NCBI RefSeq assembly: GCF_031877795.1
Contig: NC_133933.1
Location: 4,958,632 to 5,022,631, forward strand
Direction: 5' to 3'
Length of the DNA: 64,000 bases
From: Strix aluco
Taxonomy: Eukaryota; Chordata; Aves; Strigiformes; Strigidae
Translations under genes and position numbers: made by a program
Shown: positions 1-13,832 of the stretch, piece after piece
Numbering within the stretch: position 1 is the first letter of the stretch
How the letters are laid out: every line of letters starts with the position of its first letter
The notes under the pieces: model-generated
Seen by the model: the letters and a program-made list of their open reading frames with translations, nothing else
Databases searched by the model: none
Told to the model about the DNA's origin: nothing

Positions 1-3000
1 GTAACAATACACAGATTTAACCCTTGATTTTTGGGGTGGGGAAACGCATTATAAGAGCAATCGGTGATTTAAGAAAAAACAGACTCGACCTTGAAACAAG
101 ATGCAAACCTTGATGTGAAAGGAAGGTTGTTGACCATATCTACACACATATGACAATAACAACCACATGGTACACCAAAGAATTTATTGGTTTGTAAATA
201 GGCTCTCAAGTGAGAGAGCAAGTGAAAGTTAAACTTTCTTCACATCACATGTGCTTCAGTAAAGGGCTTACTTTACCTAAACTCACTTGAAACTAACATC
301 TGGTTGCCAGGAAGCTTGGCGGGGAGCCCTCCAAGAGGTTCCTACTTCCACACCATCTAACCAATGCCTCCTTTATTGAGTGGAAATGGAAAACAGCCTC
401 AGTAAGGGATTTTTTTCCTATAGGAAACTGCCTGCCAAAGCTCCAGAGACAGCTATCACATCATGGGCGTCAGGCACAGCACCACGAAGGTGGGGCACAA
501 AGGGCTATACAGACTAACACAGGCAGCACTCTCTGATCCTCACCAAGGCTCCTAGACCTCCACTGCTCATCAACATCTTCAATTCAGTCCCCTGACAAGT
601 CTGCAAGTCACGGGTTAGAAAGATGACTTCACAATAAATAGTCCCCTTGATAAGGCTGAACTGCTCACTACTTACACATTTTCTCCTTGTCAATAACTTG
701 AAGATATTGCACCTTTGCTATAGGAACTCTAAGAGTTTATTTTCCCCAGATTGTTAATTTTTAAATTGGCCTTTTACCCATGCATTTTTACACTCATACC
801 ATGCTTACATACACATTCACATTTTTATAGAATCCTTCAGATTCTATAATTTGAAGGAAGTTATTTTAAAGACACTCTAAAAAGGAAACACTTCTTGAGT
901 CATCTATCCATAAAGTGCTTTCGCTATCATGAGTCTATCCACTGAGGACTCCAAGGGAAGCCAAACCCAAAATTAATAGCTATCCTAAAAACCTTTTGAG
1001 ATATAAGCAATAATTGAACACCAACCTGTAAGAATCTTTCAGGGCTAGGACAAAACACTGTATGACTTACTTGAAATGTGAGCCAGTCTCCCAATAGGCG
1101 AAGGTCCCACACAGCTTCCTTGGTTTTTAACTAAAGCCTAAACTCAGACATCAATGTATTTAACACAGGACATGTAACAAATCACGTTAAGTCAGACATA
1201 TATTCTACTTTTCTGACACCATGGGATCTTCCAGAAAATTGGAATCTTCCTGCAAAACCTTGCTTAGTCTTTCATTTCTCATTGCAGTTCCAACAAATCG
1301 CCATGGAGCTGATATGTGACTGTTGTAAATTCTCTGTTGAAGTCAGTGGCATCACACCAACTCGAAGCAACTGTAATTCAAGGCCATCTTTCACTGTGTT
1401 TAAAAATTAAGGTTCAGCACACTGCCAAGTTTTCTTCTTGGATACACAAAGGTCTAAAAAGTTTGCTTCAAAAAACGATTAGCTCTTCCATTCATCTTGT
1501 GATCTGTTCATTCAGAAACAAACCAAAGGACTGTCCTCCTTCATATTACTTGAGATTCATGCTTTCTCACATTTCAGGATAGTGCTCTGTAGCAGACTGA
1601 AGAACCACTTAAAATGATGCATTCATTATTCATTTCCAGAGTTCATTAAATAAGAATCTTTCATATTTGTTTTCTTCATAACTTTGTATTTTTGCTACAA
1701 CTGGGTGCAAATAGGCTTACTGCTGGGTCTCAGTGCAGAAGATCAAGGATGCTGATTACTTCAACACACAGCCCATGTTCTGCTGGAGTTTATGGAACAG
1801 TGCTTCTGCTCCTGAAAGCCCCGCAAAACACCCAGTGTAAGCAGCAGTCACTGCGTGCAGTCCACATCAGTGGGCGGTTGGGGAAGGACTCGGACAGCCC
1901 TCGCCAGGGCTTTGGCAAGAGTGGAACATAACCAGATTTTCCCCTTACAAAGAGGCATTGAGGGAAGAAAACAAGCAGCAAGCAAAAGCCATTCTTAGGG
2001 AAGCAGGGAAGCCAGTACTCTGCCTGAGGGGAAACCATGCCCAGGGTGCAAAGAGTACAACTTCCATCACAGGCACCAGGAAGAGGATATCTTTTTCCTG
2101 AAGACAAGCCTGCAGTTGAGAACTGATTAAAAAATCCTCATGAGGAAGGACCACTGCCATGGGGAATAATAGCCAGACACCTAGGTTAAAACTGCATCCC
2201 CATTTTGCTTGATTTTCAGTCAGGAAGATCCCGGGTCTTTTCCTCATCGCCACTTCCTCTGCAAGACAGAAGCGTTTATCCTGGACTTTCCTGGTTTGCA
2301 AAATTCATCTCCCCCACAATGACATTTGATGCAGGACCAGGCAGTTTCCAACCAAGCTGAAGCCTGTTGATCACTCTATGAGCTGTTTTTACACTGCTGT
2401 CCTCAAAGTCCTTTATACAGCCATTGCATCTGCTCCCTTGCGCCCTGGGGGAGGAATAAGCAGTGTTGGTGGCCTGAAGGACGACCACAGTTGTTTTGCA
2501 GAAGCTCAGACTTATTAAACTACTACATCCTAAGTATATCATCTGAGGATATGTCAAGCAGTAGATCCACAGTTGCCAGCAGGGCAGTGCTGCAGGAAAA
2601 GCAGCCTTGACTTGGACAGCGTGGAAGGGGAGGGAGAGAGGGCTGAGGCTCTGGTGAACCATGCTGCACTGCTGGCCTTAAAACACATTCACACATGTCA
2701 GTGCCATGGTGGCCCTTGATGTCTGCCAGGATTAGCTCCTTCCTGAGAAAGCGTTGCACTTTGGAGAGAATAAAAAAACCCCTAAGGACAGCTAACAATC
2801 CCTTGGGGCCTCTTTCAGAAATGCCACACCTCTCCCCATACCTGGTGTCTAAGGCAAGCTCTTCCTCCCCCTCCTGCTGCGCTTATCTTCCTCAGCACTA
2901 GGAAAATAAATAAATCATGTGCCTGCTGCTGAACACTGCACCGGAGCAAAGGAAAGGCAGTGCAAAGGAGCACTGGCACACGTGCCAAGCCAGGGCTGCA

Positions 3001-6000
3001 GCAAATTGATGCTACCACAGGGCAGCGATGCGATAATCCCAGCGCCATGTGGTTTTCCCCACCCATAGCAGCACCAGCTCTGCTGATACGTCTCTTCTTG
3101 TTCCATGGGGCTCTGTTTAGTACAGCTTTATTTTTTCAACGAGGTTGCTCAGAATGAGGCAGTTGAAAAGAAACACAGAGGTCCTGGATGTATCAATTCA
3201 AACAAGTTATTTTGTTAACAGGGTACATCGCTCCTCTCATCAGCTGCCTCCCACCTCCTTTTCCTTCCTCTACACGACTTCCCCTGTTGTTTAGGCACTA
3301 ATGAAGACAGCAAAATGGTTATAGGACTCTCGGGATCACTTAGAAATTCCGTATCTATTTTAAAGGCCTGTTTCATTCATGAATGTAAGGATTTCTCTCC
3401 TAAGGATACTCCTCAGTAACTAATTCATGTGAGAGAAGGGATGCGATTCAGGTGAAAAGTAGAGAAATGTCTCTGCTGAATTACTACAAAGAAAGAGATG
3501 ATCAATATTTACCTGCATGCTTTCTCACCACCCTACAGGACAGCTGCTCCAACACATGGGAAGAGATGAGTAAGGGTGAAAAAGGAAAAAATACTGTATC
3601 TGCTCCCACCCCTTTTCCAGGGCAAGTACAACTTTTAAAAAGGCAAAAGAGAAAGACTGTTAGATAAGTGCACTCATAGCCTGGTGTTTTCACCTGCCAC
3701 ACTCATGATTTACCTGTGCCCAGGTGAACTGTAAGGGGCACTGCTGAGCTTCACCCTCAAGCCATCGCTTGGAGCAGGATGAGGTTGCTTTCGGTAAGGC
3801 ATCTTGTAGCCCACTTAAGGGATTTGTTATCAGCGTCTCCTTTGGTATTCTGCTTTCTATAGGAGAGTCACAGACCCTCAGAAAGTGGACAACTTCAGAA
3901 GACCAGACAGCAGTTACCTTCACATACATATACCAACACTGAGATCCTCTACCAAACTAGACTCAAGAATAGATTTGGCCAGCTTGAAGGTTTAAACCAC
4001 CAGGCTAGTTGGAAAGCTCAGCCTCACCAGCCTGCCATGCCCAGGGATTTGGGTTGCCTCAGGTCCAGGCTAGCTCCAGCTTTACCAGTCTTCTCTGAAA
4101 GGGATGGATGTCAAACCCCGATACTATTACTTTGCTGGTAGCCAAGACTGGTTTTGGTCCGCCAGATGATCTGGCCTATAAATTAAGATCCGGCTCAGCA
4201 AAAGGAGACTGGGCCAGTTCAGGTAACCTGTATGTAAGCAAATACACAGCTCTGGTACCCTACACAGCACAGGGGCTTTCACACAGATGAGTGAAGCCAA
4301 GCCACCACGTCCCTTCCCCCAGAGGGCACAATATATCCCACCTCCAATGCCACCTGTGCAGCAACTTCTAAGCCAGCGGAGAAACTATTCTAGCACCTTC
4401 ATTCTTCTTGTTCAGTAGGGCACTAATATTGTATATAGTTGTAATATGGGGGTGTTCTGTAAAGGAAACAACTGTTGAATGAAGTTGGTAACAGGACTGG
4501 GATCTTTCACCTGTGACAATACTTCAGTCTGTCCAAGGTCATTGATGTCCATTCAGGAATTGATGAAATTAGCTGGAGATAATAAAGAGGAAAGACATTC
4601 ACACCACAGAAATATTCATTACCTGCCTTGGCCGCCTCCTTGGCTGTCTATGGGAGAGGCCAAATACCAAATGGATGCAAGAAGTGAACCCTTCACTGTA
4701 TGGATTGAGAAGAACAAGGATAAGACACATTGACAGAGAATGATAACAAAGGAACCAACATCACATCCCTCCCTGAAGAGATAGATTATTCCCTTCCTGA
4801 GCATCTTTTCCCTAGGCTGTCTATATAGCATCCCTCATCAATACTCTGTGTGCTTTGGAGCATCTTCTGAAGGATTAAAGGACTTCTCTTGTTCTAACAG
4901 GGAACAAAGCAATGGGCTTGTTCAAACCACGCTCCTTTTGAGGACTCTGCAAGAGATCTGTGTGATCTGCTCTACTGAACCACAGGGAACACAAAGACAC
5001 CTCTGCTAGCTAGACTGAGAGCACTTCAGAGAGGAACATAAGCAAATAGGAAACTGCTAAAAATAGGGGTCACAGAAATAGGTGCTGTCATGATGGATTT
5101 TCCCCAGAAAGTAAGCTAAATGGTAATCCTGCCCCAGTACCAGTTAGTAACTGCCAGTGGGTTTTCCTGAAAGCTCATTTAAATTCTATTTCCAGCAGAT
5201 CTTTACACAAACCTGTTGTGGTTACAAGGAGAGCATGAAGCACTTTCCCCCCTTTGCATCACCTTCCTACAGCTGGTGTGGGATCACAGCTAGGAGCTGC
5301 AGAGCCCTTAAAAAGGGACAGAAGACAAATATATATGTGGCATCCCATACAGTCTACTATAGCCAACCCAGTGCAGTTGGGTTTGCACACAGCAAGCAGC
5401 CACCTGCCCCTCATTAAAAGCCTTGCCATCGCCCACTCTTCCTGGGAAAACTAGCTGTCATCATCGCAGAGAACTGACATTACAAGCTGGTGCCAGTACG
5501 GGTGCTTTTCCCTTCCTGGCTAAATAAATAAAGACAGCAGTCCCCTTCATACTAGACTGAAACCTGCAATTAAGAATTCATTCAGGGTCAGATCTCTAAT
5601 TGGCTTCTCCCATGGGAAGGGGAGACTCAGCAACATGTTGTGTACATTGAGAACCAAGGAGGACTGGAGAAAGATGATGCTGTAGGAAGAGTCATTTGGG
5701 TCCTTTCCTGTTGGGGCAGGAAGTGCAAGGGAAGGGGAAAAATATATGCTCCACCATCAGAAGATATCTTAAAGGTTTTTCACCCAATATTGACTGGTGT
5801 AGCTTTTTGAAGTTGTTGTCTTTTCCTCTGACTACTTGCAAAACTTAATAAAAATAGGCTTTCTGAAGCAGCCACTGCTGCCTGCCATCTCCCCCACACC
5901 TACACAAAAACAATGCAGAGAGTGGGCTAAGTTACTGCAGCATCTTTCCTTGCTTTGTTTTTTTGTTCTATTTTTAGCTCTGTCTTCCTTCAGTTCTCAG

Positions 6001-7876
6001 AACAATTCCTGCACACCCCTGTCATTTCAGAATCATTTCCCTCAGTGGATTTCAGATTCTTGTGATATTTCAAGTATCCCTAGATGAAAATGTCAGGAGA
6101 GATTATTTTATTTTTCTTGATCTCAGTACCCCTTTTTATGATTTATTTTCACCAGGCTTCTGAAAAGTACTTTCTTCTGAACAAAATGACAAGGACATCA
6201 GGGCCACAGTCCTATTTCTTCTGACCAGAGTTTTGATGCTGGCTAGGCCATGCTGCTACAGCACATGTTACACTGAAGTCAATCCCTTCCCTCAGCACAA
6301 GTCAACAAACCAGTCTTGGACCACGTTTGCCAAGAATGGCAAACATAATGCATTGGGACTTCTTCCACCAGATAAATTATGCCTTGGAAGTGAAGAGAGG
6401 ATAATTGGGCAAGTTAAGGTTTTGTTTAGCTCATTTCCACCTATGATTTTTATCCTGCTACCTACCGTTGATATCATTTCTCATTAGACCACCCTTGTAT
6501 CTTATGAAGAAGTCAGCATGTTCCCTGCAGCAGACTTCAAGATATTTTCAATCTAATATTCCTAGCTAGTTTTGACCCATGGATGAGCAAGCTATACCAC
6601 CCAAAACCAAGCAACCAACCACCAAGTAACCTCTGGTCTTGTAACCATCACTGTTCCCTCACACTTTTGACTGAAGCACTGTAGGAAATACCCTACAGTC
6701 CCTATCAAACACCATGCACCAAAGCCTTCTGCATGGAAACACAACAGCAGTATCCACAAGTGCCAGGCAATGCAATATTTTGCTCTTTAACCATGCTGTG
6801 TCTCACAGTACAGGAGCAGCTATAACAGCTCACCACAAATATATCCTCAGGATTCCTCCCAGCCTCCCACCAAGGTGAACCAAGACCATTATCCCACTAC
6901 TTCTCCTTTGCAAGGAGTACATTGCAGCCTCTGCCCAAGCAGGACCATCCCCATCACTGTGTGGCCTGATAAGGCACTTCAGCCAACTCCTCTCTTACTG
7001 GCTTCTCTTTGTCTCAAAAGTTGATAAAACTGGTGGAAGATGAAGGCTCAAGTCAATCCCAGGTTGCACTCGAAATAAGTAGCAAGCCCAGATGGCAAAA
7101 CACCCCTCACGGGTTATTGCTTTCCTCTGGAGGCCAAAACAGCGATTTTACCTACTTTTTAATGTACCACTGTATGCCCAAGCAAAGATAACAACCATTT
7201 CTCCTAGCTGATTTCTGCCTCCGCTTTTGAGGGATAACATCTGAGTACTTCCCCATCCCCCAAAGTCCTTCCCTCCATGCACACATCCTTGATATTTTTT
7301 CTTTAGATCTGAAGATGATTCCACAATACAATTTTTGCTTGACTTCTGATGAAGGCTAAGCAGACAAAATTGAGTGTGTTCCCACTTCACCTGTTCTTTC
7401 CCCCCCAACCCAGTATTTTTCTGTACAAAAATAACTGGAGGTGAATATCCAGATTCGTATTCAGAGAAACTAGAGGATACTCTGTCACGAACGTGACTAG
7501 CTCTTCCCACCCAAAACGTCACTTAACATTTCACCTTCTATGACACATTTTTGTTCCCCATCTTGCTTTACCCTGCCTAATATCTTGGGAAGTCCTCAAG
7601 AGCCCTCACCTTTCACTGCACAAAATGGAAACTGAACAGGCAGAGAAACTAGCTCAACCATTTTAAAAATTAAAGATGAAATAATTGCTGTGGCTACTGA
7701 ATCATAACCAGTAGTCCTGGGAGAACAAAATTGGGAACTCAGCTGTACATAGGTGGATTCTCCAAAACAGAGCTCTGAATTTCACTTGCACACAAGCACA
7801 CATGATCAGGTATTTCATCTTCCAGCCAAGACGTGCAGCATGATGAAAACAAAGACTTTAGATCTCAAGAGAGAAA
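1..7876. other. Intergenic 5' flank, no gene recognised
   Basis: This is AT-leaning, CpG-poor sequence with many stops in every frame. Open frames up to about 128 codons between 1,790 and 3,160 overlap on both strands and have no recognisable domain, splice pattern or codon bias, so I treat them as chance. I see no clear repeat family here. Confidence 0.7.
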
Positions 7877-7980
7877 TCTAATCCCCATTTCTCAGATGAC
7901 AAAAGGTAATTCACGGGTAGAGACATTTACCTGCAAAGCTTATTACAGCAGAACAGGAATATCATGATCTCCTTCCTCCC
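7877..7980 (+). repeat. Possible ancient L3/MIR3-like retroposon fragment
   Basis: The order of short blocks resembles the familiar degenerate 3' region of old amniote retroposons: AATCCCCATTTCTCAGATGA, then ACCTGCAAAG, ACAGCAG, CAGGAAT and ATCTCCTT. Similar modules occur at 51,482 and 59,745 in this window. Divergence is high, and the family name is from memory of consensus blocks, not a search. Confidence 0.4.
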
Positions 7981-9292
7981 CATTTCCTCACAGCTTCCAC
8001 AGAGAATGAAAGTAGTTTTGAACCCAATCTTGCCCTAATGCACTGGCCCAGTAAGGGAGCCATCAGAAAGAATTTTCACTTTGTCAGCATTGATAAGCAT
8101 TGAGAATTCAGGATTTCATCGACATTGTTTGACTACTGGTACCTAAGAAGGCTTATATGAAAAAAATGCTAGACCTAACAAGGAAAAATATTTTGAATTA
8201 GAAAAGGATGTTACATTAACGAATCACAGGCTTTGTCCTGCCAAACCAGGTTCCTGCAAATAGTTCGAGAACTGTGAATGAAGCTCATGCCTTTATGAGT
8301 ATGGGCTTTTACTGCATAAAAAGCTCACTTAGTCTGAATATTGTCTTTCCTTCCTTTCCCTCATCTAAAATAAGCTATTGATACTTCACTTGCACATACA
8401 TATCTACAGAGCACCAGACCCCAATGATGCATTTAAGCAGCCTTTTGTAGCACCAAAGTCAATAGAAAAACTAATAACGACACTCAGACCAGGCCTTTGA
8501 GCCTGAATGTTGGCTCAGAGTTGCCACGGCAAAGTACTGGCACTCCAGAGGTTCAGGTCCTGAAGCCATTGGCTCAGTCTTCCTTAAATATGACATTTTA
8601 GGTTCAATGGACATTGGGAGTTTCCCCAATGTTTGATCATTTTCCAAAGGAGTCCTCAGGTGTTTATCCTGTAGTCTGAACTAGTGTCCACCACAAAACC
8701 TCTAACACGGGGCAGTTTTACTATTTGAAGTCTTATTCTTACGTGCAGTTGCATTTGGCATAGAGCATACAGCTTGCAATGAGATGCTAAGAGCTTATGG
8801 GATACTGGGTGAGCATCATGTCTGGTTTCTGGGTTGTGTTTGCATGACTGTTTAGCAATGCAATGACTACACTGTTCTGCCAAGCATTCCTATCACAGGA
8901 CACTCTCTATACGGTCCATATACAACAACATATGCACACAGGAAAGCTATGCTGTACCATGCTGGAGGCAGTCTGGCCTAATATGCCAAGTAGGAACTGT
9001 GATGAGAAGACAGAGTGAAGTGGTTTATCTTCCCATCGCTTCCCCAATTAGGCAGTTACAAGACTATCTCCAGAAAAAAAGTCAAGATCAGGGAACAATT
9101 TCTACCTCAGAGAGAGGTTGAGTTATGACCTGAAGCATATCAGTTTAAATACCTCTCAGGTCTCTTCGGTTAAAAATAACAACTATTACCTTGTACAGCC
9201 TTGGAGTTCTCAGCATACATGGAAGTCTACTGAAAGCAGAAAAGCATAGACCAGAAATGGCTATTTCCTACTGCCTTTTGTCAGTCTCACCT
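7981..9292. other. Intergenic, nothing recognised
   Basis: This is CpG-poor unique-looking sequence. The only structure noted is a perfect 8-bp inverted repeat, ACATTGGG (8,611-8,618) and CCCAATGT (8,625-8,632), around a 6-nt loop. It is too short to interpret. Confidence 0.6.
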
Positions 9293-9412
9293 ATTTTAGA
9301 CTGCAAACTCATTGGGGCATGGAGTATCTCAGTCATTATATTTGCATGTGGCACAAGAGAAGCTGTGCTGAATCTTGCTTTAGGCACCACTGTTATGTTA
9401 ATTTACAATAGC
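9293..9412 (+). repeat. Ancient CR1/L3-like retroposon 3' tail
   Basis: The sequence runs TTTTAGACTGCAAACTCATT, then GGGGCATGGAGTATCTC, then GGCACAAG, ATCTTGC, TTTAGGCACCACTG and AATTTACAATA. It follows block by block the old amniote retroposon tail of the type 'TTAGACTGTAAGCTCCTTGG'. This is a long-dead element shared by reptiles and birds, in + orientation. The exact family needs a repeat-library search. Confidence 0.65.
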
Positions 9413-12400
9413 AGCATTCTAGTCAAATTATGATATACCCACCCCTCCCAAAAGTCCCAGTGCTACACCTCTTGGAAAGTGCTATATACCAGGAAAGAAA
9501 AATACAGGATTTCTATAGAGCGTTTAAAAAAAAAAAATCAACTTATAAAACTCAATAGCTGAACTGTAACTCTAAAATTCAGGTTATGGCCTGCTGAATG
9601 CTCCTGCATTAAAAGAGAGGGAAAACTGCTTCACACACTGTTTTTCTGTTACTCTTTAGGTGCTGTCCTGTAAGCGCTTACTGTCGCAAAACTAGTTTAG
9701 CTCTGTAGGATGGTTTGCAACAAAACCCAACTTTGCTGGAAGCCTCTCGTTCTTCCCTGCATTCTGATTTTTAGTGCAGGCAGGTGGAGCTGAGGGCTCC
9801 AGCCAGCATGCAGCGTTTTGCTGGCTAGGGATGCAGCAGTCTGCACAGCGATTGCTCAGAGTGGGTTGCTAGCAGATTGGTTTTGAAAGGTCTTTAATAC
9901 AACCAAAAGGATAGAATTCATTTACCCAGAAAAGATAGAAGGGACCTTTTGCAATAATATCAATAAAATCTCTTTCAATCTCTACCCCCCAAATCCTCAC
10001 TGCAAATTTAGCAGGGATTTATTATTAGCTGGCTGAGTTGAGCAATTAAAATAGAACATTAGAAGATACTTAGGTGAATTCAGTACCTTGTGTGGATATG
10101 TGGCAATAAATCTGTTCTCTGGCAGTGTGTGGGAGAATTCCTCCCTACTGTGGATTCATACCCAGTATCAGGCAAGGATTTGCTAGCTTATTGCCAAATA
10201 AGCAGTGGGACTGGTGCATAGGATGGCAGCAGTCCCAACCTCTATGCAGGAAGAAAACAGTGCCAGTGCTAATTCTTCATACAGGTAAACTGGAGGCATC
10301 TCCTTTTCTACAAGGAAAATTCATGCCAGATATTAATATACACAGGCTGCTTCTCCCTTCAGCCTGTGCTATGTTGTTTTCTGTTTATGGGGGAGGATAA
10401 AAACAGCAAATCATACAGAGCCTTGATCCTCTTCCCCCCAACAAAACTAATCAATATCACCAAGCAGATCAATTTAAAGAGTCAAATTCCAATACCTTTG
10501 CTCACACCCAGAAGCTTCTCCGGCTTTTAATATGAATAAGGCTCTGCAAGGAACGATGACCTGTGCAATAAAGTTGTAACAGCTGGACTTTTTGGATAGC
10601 CCCTGTGCCAACAAAAAAAGTGCACAGCGATGCTGCCCTATCCGTGCAGGGTCACATCCTGGCTCCTATCGGAAGCACAGTTATGTGGGGAGTTGGGAAA
10701 GAAATGGAGAAGCCAAGAAAAATTCCTGGGAGGAGCCCGCAAAGCTAATCAGGCAGGAAGTCTAGCAGATGATCCAGCTCCCCCGACACCAATAGAGCAG
10801 CTCCTACTCTGGCAAGCTCCATACTTTTGCAATCTTTGGTCCATTTTCTACCCACTGTGGCTGGAGGTGTAAGTGCTGAAAGCACAGCTTTTAAATAGCT
10901 GAAAGCTAGAAAGCAAAGAGACTGTGCTCCAAAGGGATCATTTTTAATTTCTTTGAGTACTGTGCATTTGGGGCTGGACTCCCAATGAATTCAAATAGCT
11001 GAGATTACTAACAAGCCCAGTGCTGCTAAAATCTCCCAAATGAATGATTCCTGCCTTGAAAGGACCTTGGCTCCAGCACAAAGCTATTTCTGCCTTAGCA
11101 TGATCGATTCTGCAAACCTGCTGGGTTTTTTTGTGCAGAAGATCTCGGATCAGCTGAAGGGTACGTTCTGCAGAGAGACTTCAGTGCTAGGACAGAAAGC
11201 AATGCACGTAGCAAGGCACCAGGGCCATGTGCCAGGTGACTCACCAGAACAAGGGGACGCTCAGAAACCAAATAAAAGAGCTTAACTACTCCATCTGGGC
11301 CTTCCCTGCAGACCTTTCACACTCAAGAAAATCTCACTGCCTTCGAAGGGTCCTGCCCACTGGGAACAAGAGCACCTCAGCTCCTTGTTGCAGCACAGCA
11401 GCCACAGTCCTGCTGGCCCCAGGGGCTCTGCACCATGCTGGGGCATGGCTGGAGAGCCAGGAGGAGCATCTTGGCTTAAGAGGGGAGACAGACAAGCTGC
11501 AAGGAGGCTATTTGCATGTCTTCTTGCAGGAGAGCAGAGATATGACTGTGGGCACTGCTCAGCTGAATGTCTCAGCTGCTTTGGGGACAGGCAGAAGCTT
11601 CTCCTGTTCTCCTCCTTGACCTATTACAAACAAGAGTCAGATATAAACTCACCATATCTTAATCTTGTTTGCATGGGTGCTGCGTGACCGAAAACCCCAC
11701 AGGGATGAATCACTTTCACAAACAACTCTGGTGTCTACTTCAGAACCCCTGATGAGTAAGTGCTCACAAACTTTGGGGTAAGGACAAGACAATAGCCAAC
11801 ACTGAAGCATGTCAGGTACTGAGTGACAGTCCCATGGTGGCTAGTAGGCAGTGCTGAGCAGTGAGGTAGCATCAGCACTCGAGGGTTAAGCCCCTGAGCA
11901 GACAACACCCCTCCCACCCAGCCACTGTGCCATCACAAAGACCAGAACAATTTGTCTCTCATTAGCTGTCCTTTTACAATCAGACAGACCTCACAACTTC
12001 TCACAGTTGCTTGTTCAAGGCTCTCTTCCAGCCTCTATTCTTCATCTCTTCCTGCCTTTTCTTAAATGCTCCCCAGCACACCAAGTCTCACCCTCAGCCT
12101 GTTATGCTGAGCAGACAAGTCAGACAGCAGCAGAGAGGCAGTCTATCACCCAGCAGCTAAGAGTCAGCCTATACATTAAACCCTTCATTTCTGGCCTTCC
12201 TTTAGGAGCGGAAAAAATAACTTGTCAACAGACATACTACAAAGGCTTAACCTCCATCCTCCAGATGTAGGAAAAGTCAAATAACAAACCATAAATCTAG
12301 ATCAGGTCAGGTGTGGGAAAGAAGCTGCTCTGCAGCTTTCTGCGCCTTGGAGGTGCTCCAAGGTCCATAACACCCTTCTCACTTCCCAGGTGACCAGAAA

Positions 12401-13814
12401 AGGGCCACAGTCCCTTTGCTAAACCAGCTACCACAGAGGGGATATCAACTCCATTTACCTTGTGCCTTTTCTTTCACTAACACTCACATTGCCTGCAGAG
12501 GCGCACACGAGGAGTCCCATCTCCTCTACTCAGCTGCAGAGTCAAAGTAACAGCCTAGCTCCTAGCAGAACCGTCCTCAGCATTCCTTAAGCCCATAACA
12601 GCAAGAAAAGTGTCAGAGGCCACAGCCTATTTTGATCTCCCTGTTATCAAGATCATCCTGGTTGAGGAGCGTATTACTCATGAGCCATGGCTTAGGAACC
12701 ACTGCTTCAGCTGTAGTAGTAACACTAAAGTAACGAGGCAAATACATAATTAAAATACGTTATTATTTCTCTAGTTACCTTCTAACTCCATCCCTTTGCT
12801 TTGGCAAGGTGCTGGGAGATAAGTAAGGAAGCCCAAGTCTCTGGACATCTTTCACAAGCATTTTTGACACAAGTCAGACAGAGAAATGCCACAGGCCTGC
12901 TCTGAGGCCAACAGCAGGAGAGGCAGCACTGCTGTGGGCACTGATGGGAGCTGGGAAGGCAGCTAAGCATGGTAAGGGCTGTAATGGGCTTAATAGTGGT
13001 CGGCATCATGTTCACCTGGGGGTGTTTGTCTGTGGTCTGTGCAGGCTCTGGGAGACTCCACTTAATCAAGGGTCTCTTTTTTTTGGTAAGCATAAGAGCT
13101 GCAGTCTGCCTTGTGGGTGGTTGCTCAGAGAGTCTTCAAGTAATGAGGATTTCTCCTGCTTAGGAAACAGTTTCTAAGGAACTATTTTTAAGTGATCTGA
13201 CAGCAATCCATACCATCCCTCAGTCCAAAGCTGTCCACAGACCTGTGTTGAAGTCCACAGGAAAACTCCTTTGGATTTTAGATCAGGCCTCCACTTTCTC
13301 CAGTACTTTCTTCTTGTTTTCTTACACTGCAAGAGCACACCTCGATCAGGCAACATGAAAGCTTTCCCCTCAGCATGGCAACACACCCAAACCTGACCTT
13401 TAACACCCCCCTGCCAAGCCAGGACTGGGCTTCATAGCAGTGCAGGTTGTCAAGTGCTATCACACTTGAGTGTTTGGTGCTCACATGAAAAATGTAGATG
13501 AGGCAGTAAGCTGACATCCTCTGATTCAGCTTCATTTTATTCATATAGCTCATGTGAGAGCAAGGCTTGCCAATTACTCAAGAGGAGTCCATATTATGCA
13601 TATTTTAGAAACAGGCAGGTCAAAGAAGACTCCTTAGAACACCTTAAAAACACCAGTGGCAATAATTAGGTTGAGAGAAGTACAGTTTTCCTCAGCTGAA
13701 CTCTGGTTCCTCAAAATATTTTGGATGTTTCAGGAGAGAAGAGGAAAAAAATATTCCACATTCAGAAATTGGGGAGTTCTTGACGGATTGTAATTTTCTG
13801 CAAGTTTCTCCATT

Positions 13815-13832
13815 AAAAAAAAAAAAAAAAAA
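13815..13832 (+). repeat. Poly(A) tract, 18 nt
   Basis: Uninterrupted A18. No recognisable retroposed gene precedes it, so it is a plain homopolymer or the tail of a fossil too old to see. Confidence 0.9.

Noticed and set aside
1790..3157. A cluster of overlapping open frames of 63-128 codons on both strands
   Set aside because: Frames overlap on opposite strands without codon bias, splice signals or recognisable motifs, so chance is the simplest explanation.
8611..8632. Inverted repeat ACATTGGG / CCCAATGT as a terminator or microRNA hairpin
   Set aside because: The stem is only 8 bp with no extension, which is expected by chance in 64 kb and too short for a microRNA precursor.
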